From: Alphaproteobacteria bacterium
GTDB taxonomy: Bacteria; Pseudomonadota; Alphaproteobacteria; Rhizobiales; Xanthobacteraceae
Assembly: GCA_005884855.1 (NCBI GenBank)
Contig: VAZS01000257.1
Location: 1-6,593, forward strand
Reading direction: 5' to 3'
Length of the DNA: 6,593 nucleotides
Part shown: piece after piece, positions 5,280 through 6,593 of the stretch
Layout of the letters: every line of letters begins with the position of its first letter
Position numbering within the stretch: the stretch's first letter is position 1
Translations under genes and position numbers: made by a program
Notes under the pieces: generated by a model
The model's input: only the letters and a program-made list of their open reading frames with translations
Database searches by the model: none
What the model was told of the DNA's origin: nothing

Positions 5280-6593
5280 TCACGATCATCGATTTCCGTT
5301 ACGAAGCCCGGAGATCTAGCCTTAATAATAACGGCTGAGACGGACTTCTCGGCTTTAACCTCCTTGGATGTGGAAGCGGAGGCGGTGGAAGAAGCGGCAG
5401 CGACCTTCGTGTCTTTCGGCTTCGAAGTAGTCGATGCGTCTGAGGTGACTGCGTCTCCCGCGCAGTAAAGAGCATTATGTGGGCCTTTCCCACAGCGGGT
5501 GCACTTCCGGAACTTAAGCCTTTTGAAGATCAGTTCCTGAGGAACGCCTTTATTGGCCTCTTCGTAGGTTTTGAATCGTTTCGGATATCGTTTGGCCGAC
5601 TTAGTGTTCTCGGCTGCTTCATCTTTCTCCTTGGCTTTGTTCTTGCCCTTGCCCCTTTTCCGGTTGTTGTTGCTGTTGTTGCATGGAGGTTTATTATTAT
5701 TATCCTCCTTCTTTCCGGATGAAGACGACGATGCTGCTCCCCACTTATGAGCTGCCTCTTTGGCTTGCTCAGCCGCTTCGTAGGATTTTCCGGCCTTTCG
5801 TAGGGCTTGCCATGTGGTTTTAGGCGTGTTAAGGTCCCAGTACGACATGAGCTCGATAATTCGGTCTGGGAGACCGTTGCGTATTGCCGCTTTGAGGGCA
5901 CCACCGGTGAGCATGGCTCGTTCGTTCAGGAATTGGAGCTGATCGATGTAGGCTCCGATGTCGTTGTTATACGCGAGGTTCGTCATCTTGACCGTAGCCT
6001 CGACGTCCTCTTCCGCGAGATCGCACTCCTTGCGCAGCTTTGCCTTGAAGTATCCCCAGTCGACGTACCTTTCGTAGCTGTCCTGGTACATTCTAGTCTC
6101 GTATGATCGGGCCCAGGTCATCGCCTTGTCGCCCTCTAGGAACCCGAGGGCCCACAGTATCTTGGCCTCTTCAGTTTGGAACCTATTGATCTTGAGACGA
6201 ATATACCTTTCGCAGCCTTCCAGGTACGGTCGAAAATCCTTGCCCTTTTTCATGTTGAATTTGGGCGGATCTGGACAGGGAGGTTCCTTCGTAGTTTTGG
6301 CATTGTGTGCGGGCGGCGCCGACATGCGTGGTGTGCGTCCTGGTGGTGTTGTTCCTCGGCGCTTGTATCGCTTTCGCGGATCGCTATGGCTCGAGTCGCT
6401 GCCTGAATCGTCAGGGCTTGACAAGCGACGTCTTTTGCCGCTTGGGAGAATAAAGGTCAACGGGCTTCCACGAGAGGGTCTTGCGTCGACGTCGTTGGAT
6501 GAATGATTAGGGCATTCGGCCCTCTTGCCTTTCCTTAGGCGAAGGATTTCCCTTTGTAGCTCTTGGGTTTGCCGCTCAAGGGTGACTAGCTGG
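5240..6593 (-). CDS. gag: Gag polyprotein, main part (capsid-like region and CCHC zinc knuckle)
   Basis: Structural protein forming the virus-like particle and binding the element RNA. This segment holds residues from about 124 to 573 of the joined protein; the N-terminus lies at 383-1. Residues near the window end (joined 123-145, from QLVTLERQ on) form a Leu/Ile-rich, charged heptad pattern typical of a coiled coil. Basic clusters follow (KRRR near 176; RKRYKRR near 196-202), possible nuclear-localisation or RNA-binding sites. Joined residues about 233-402 (from PDPPKFNMKKGKDF) resemble the retrotransposon Gag capsid region. A Ser run, Asn-rich stretch and Lys-rich linker precede one zinc knuckle C-x2-C-x4-H-x4-C at joined residues C487, C490, H495, C500. 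The stop is TGA at 5242-5240. A Leu codon (TTG, 6460) inside this segment could be mistaken for a start, but the frame is open upstream to the window edge. The last 31 bp overlap pol in another frame. Confidence 0.93.
   Translation of the reverse strand, partial: QLVTLERQTQELQREILRLRKGKRAECPNHSSNDVDARPSRGSPLTFILPSGKRRRLSSPDDSGSDSSHSDPRKRYKRRGTTPPGRTPRMSAPPAHNAKTTKEPPCPDPPKFNMKKGKDFRPYLEGCERYIRLKINRFQTEEAKILWALGFLEGDKAMTWARSYETRMYQDSYERYVDWGYFKAKLRKECDLAEEDVEATVKMTNLAYNNDIGAYIDQLQFLNERAMLTGGALKAAIRNGLPDRIIELMSYWDLNTPKTTWQALRKAGKSYEAAEQAKEAAHKWGAASSSSSGKKEDNNNKPPCNNSNNNRKRGKGKNKAKEKDEAAENTKSAKRYPKRFKTYEEANKGVPQELIFKRLKFRKCTRCGKGPHNALYCAGDAVTSDASTTSKPKDTKVAAASSTASASTSKEVKAEKSVSAVIIKARSPGFVTEIDDRELDTWPISEHSSP
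6579..6593. repeat. Terminal direct repeat, right copy (left copy 1-15)
   Basis: Identical to bases 1-15. Merging the copies restores a 573-codon Gag. Confidence 0.9.

Larger units (their letters stand above)
1..6593 (-). mobile_element. Ty3/gypsy chromovirus LTR retrotransposon, circularly permuted, one LTR
   Basis: The whole window is accounted for by one retroelement on the minus strand. Order along the minus strand: LTR (945-567), self-primer binding site (565-553), leader, gag (383-1 continuing 6578-5240), pol (5270-1293), 3' untranslated region, polypurine tract (962-948), LTR again. The Pol order protease, RT, RNase H, integrase, chromodomain defines Ty3/gypsy chromoviruses. The 15-bp direct repeat at the two window ends closes the sequence into a 6578-bp circle; an integrated copy with two LTRs would be about 6957 bp. 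No target-site duplication or host flank is present, so the insertion site is unknown. Gag and Pol are both open throughout, with no stops or frameshifts, suggesting a young, possibly autonomous copy. Fungal (likely ascomycete) origin is inferred from protein style, not proven. Confidence 0.95.

Noticed and set aside
6458..6460. TTG at 6460 as the gag start
   Set aside because: The frame is open upstream to the window edge and, through the terminal repeat, to a well-placed ATG at 383.
1..6593. CRISPR array, tRNA/rRNA gene, prokaryotic operon or novel defence system
   Set aside because: No spaced repeats, cloverleaf-like sequence or bacterial gene arrangement is visible; the retroelement accounts for the whole window.

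Overview
The window is one complete LTR retrotransposon of the Ty3/gypsy superfamily, chromovirus branch, with all genes on the minus strand. The style of Gag, Pol and LTR, and the chromodomain, point to a filamentous fungus, probably an ascomycete; the host is an inference, since no flanking host DNA is present. No other gene is visible.

The first 15 bases (1-15) are repeated exactly as the last 15 (6579-6593). The repeat lies inside the gag coding frame, and the frame continues without a stop when the two ends are joined. The sequence is therefore best read as a circle of 6578 bp carrying a single LTR, opened within gag. It could be a real one-LTR extrachromosomal circle, a tandem array, or an assembly artefact in which the two LTRs of an integrated copy (expected about 6.96 kb) collapsed into one.

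Reading the minus strand around the circle: the LTR (945 to 567, 379 bp, TGTTAC...GTTACA); a primer-binding site that is not tRNA-like but is the exact 13-nt reverse complement of a segment inside the LTR (Tf1/sushi-type self-priming); a leader of about 170 nt with two small upstream ORFs; gag (383 to 1, then 6578 to 5240, 573 codons, CCHC zinc knuckle); pol (5270 to 1293, 1325 aa, in the -1 frame, overlapping gag by 31 bp) encoding protease, reverse transcriptase, RNase H, integrase and a C-terminal chromodomain; a 3' untranslated region of about 330 bp; and a polypurine tract abutting the LTR.

The parts form a complete replication cycle. The LTR drives the transcript, Gag packages it, Pol matures and copies it, the self-primer starts minus-strand DNA, the polypurine tract starts plus-strand DNA, and the integrase with its chromodomain would direct insertion to histone-marked chromatin. 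Both ORFs are uninterrupted and all catalytic residues are visible, so the copy looks recently active.

The most interesting points are an exact 15-nt copy of the 3' polypurine tract inside pol between RNase H and integrase (a candidate central polypurine tract), the self-priming signature, an ATGA stop/start overlap at the gag-pol junction as an alternative to frameshifting, and the circular topology.
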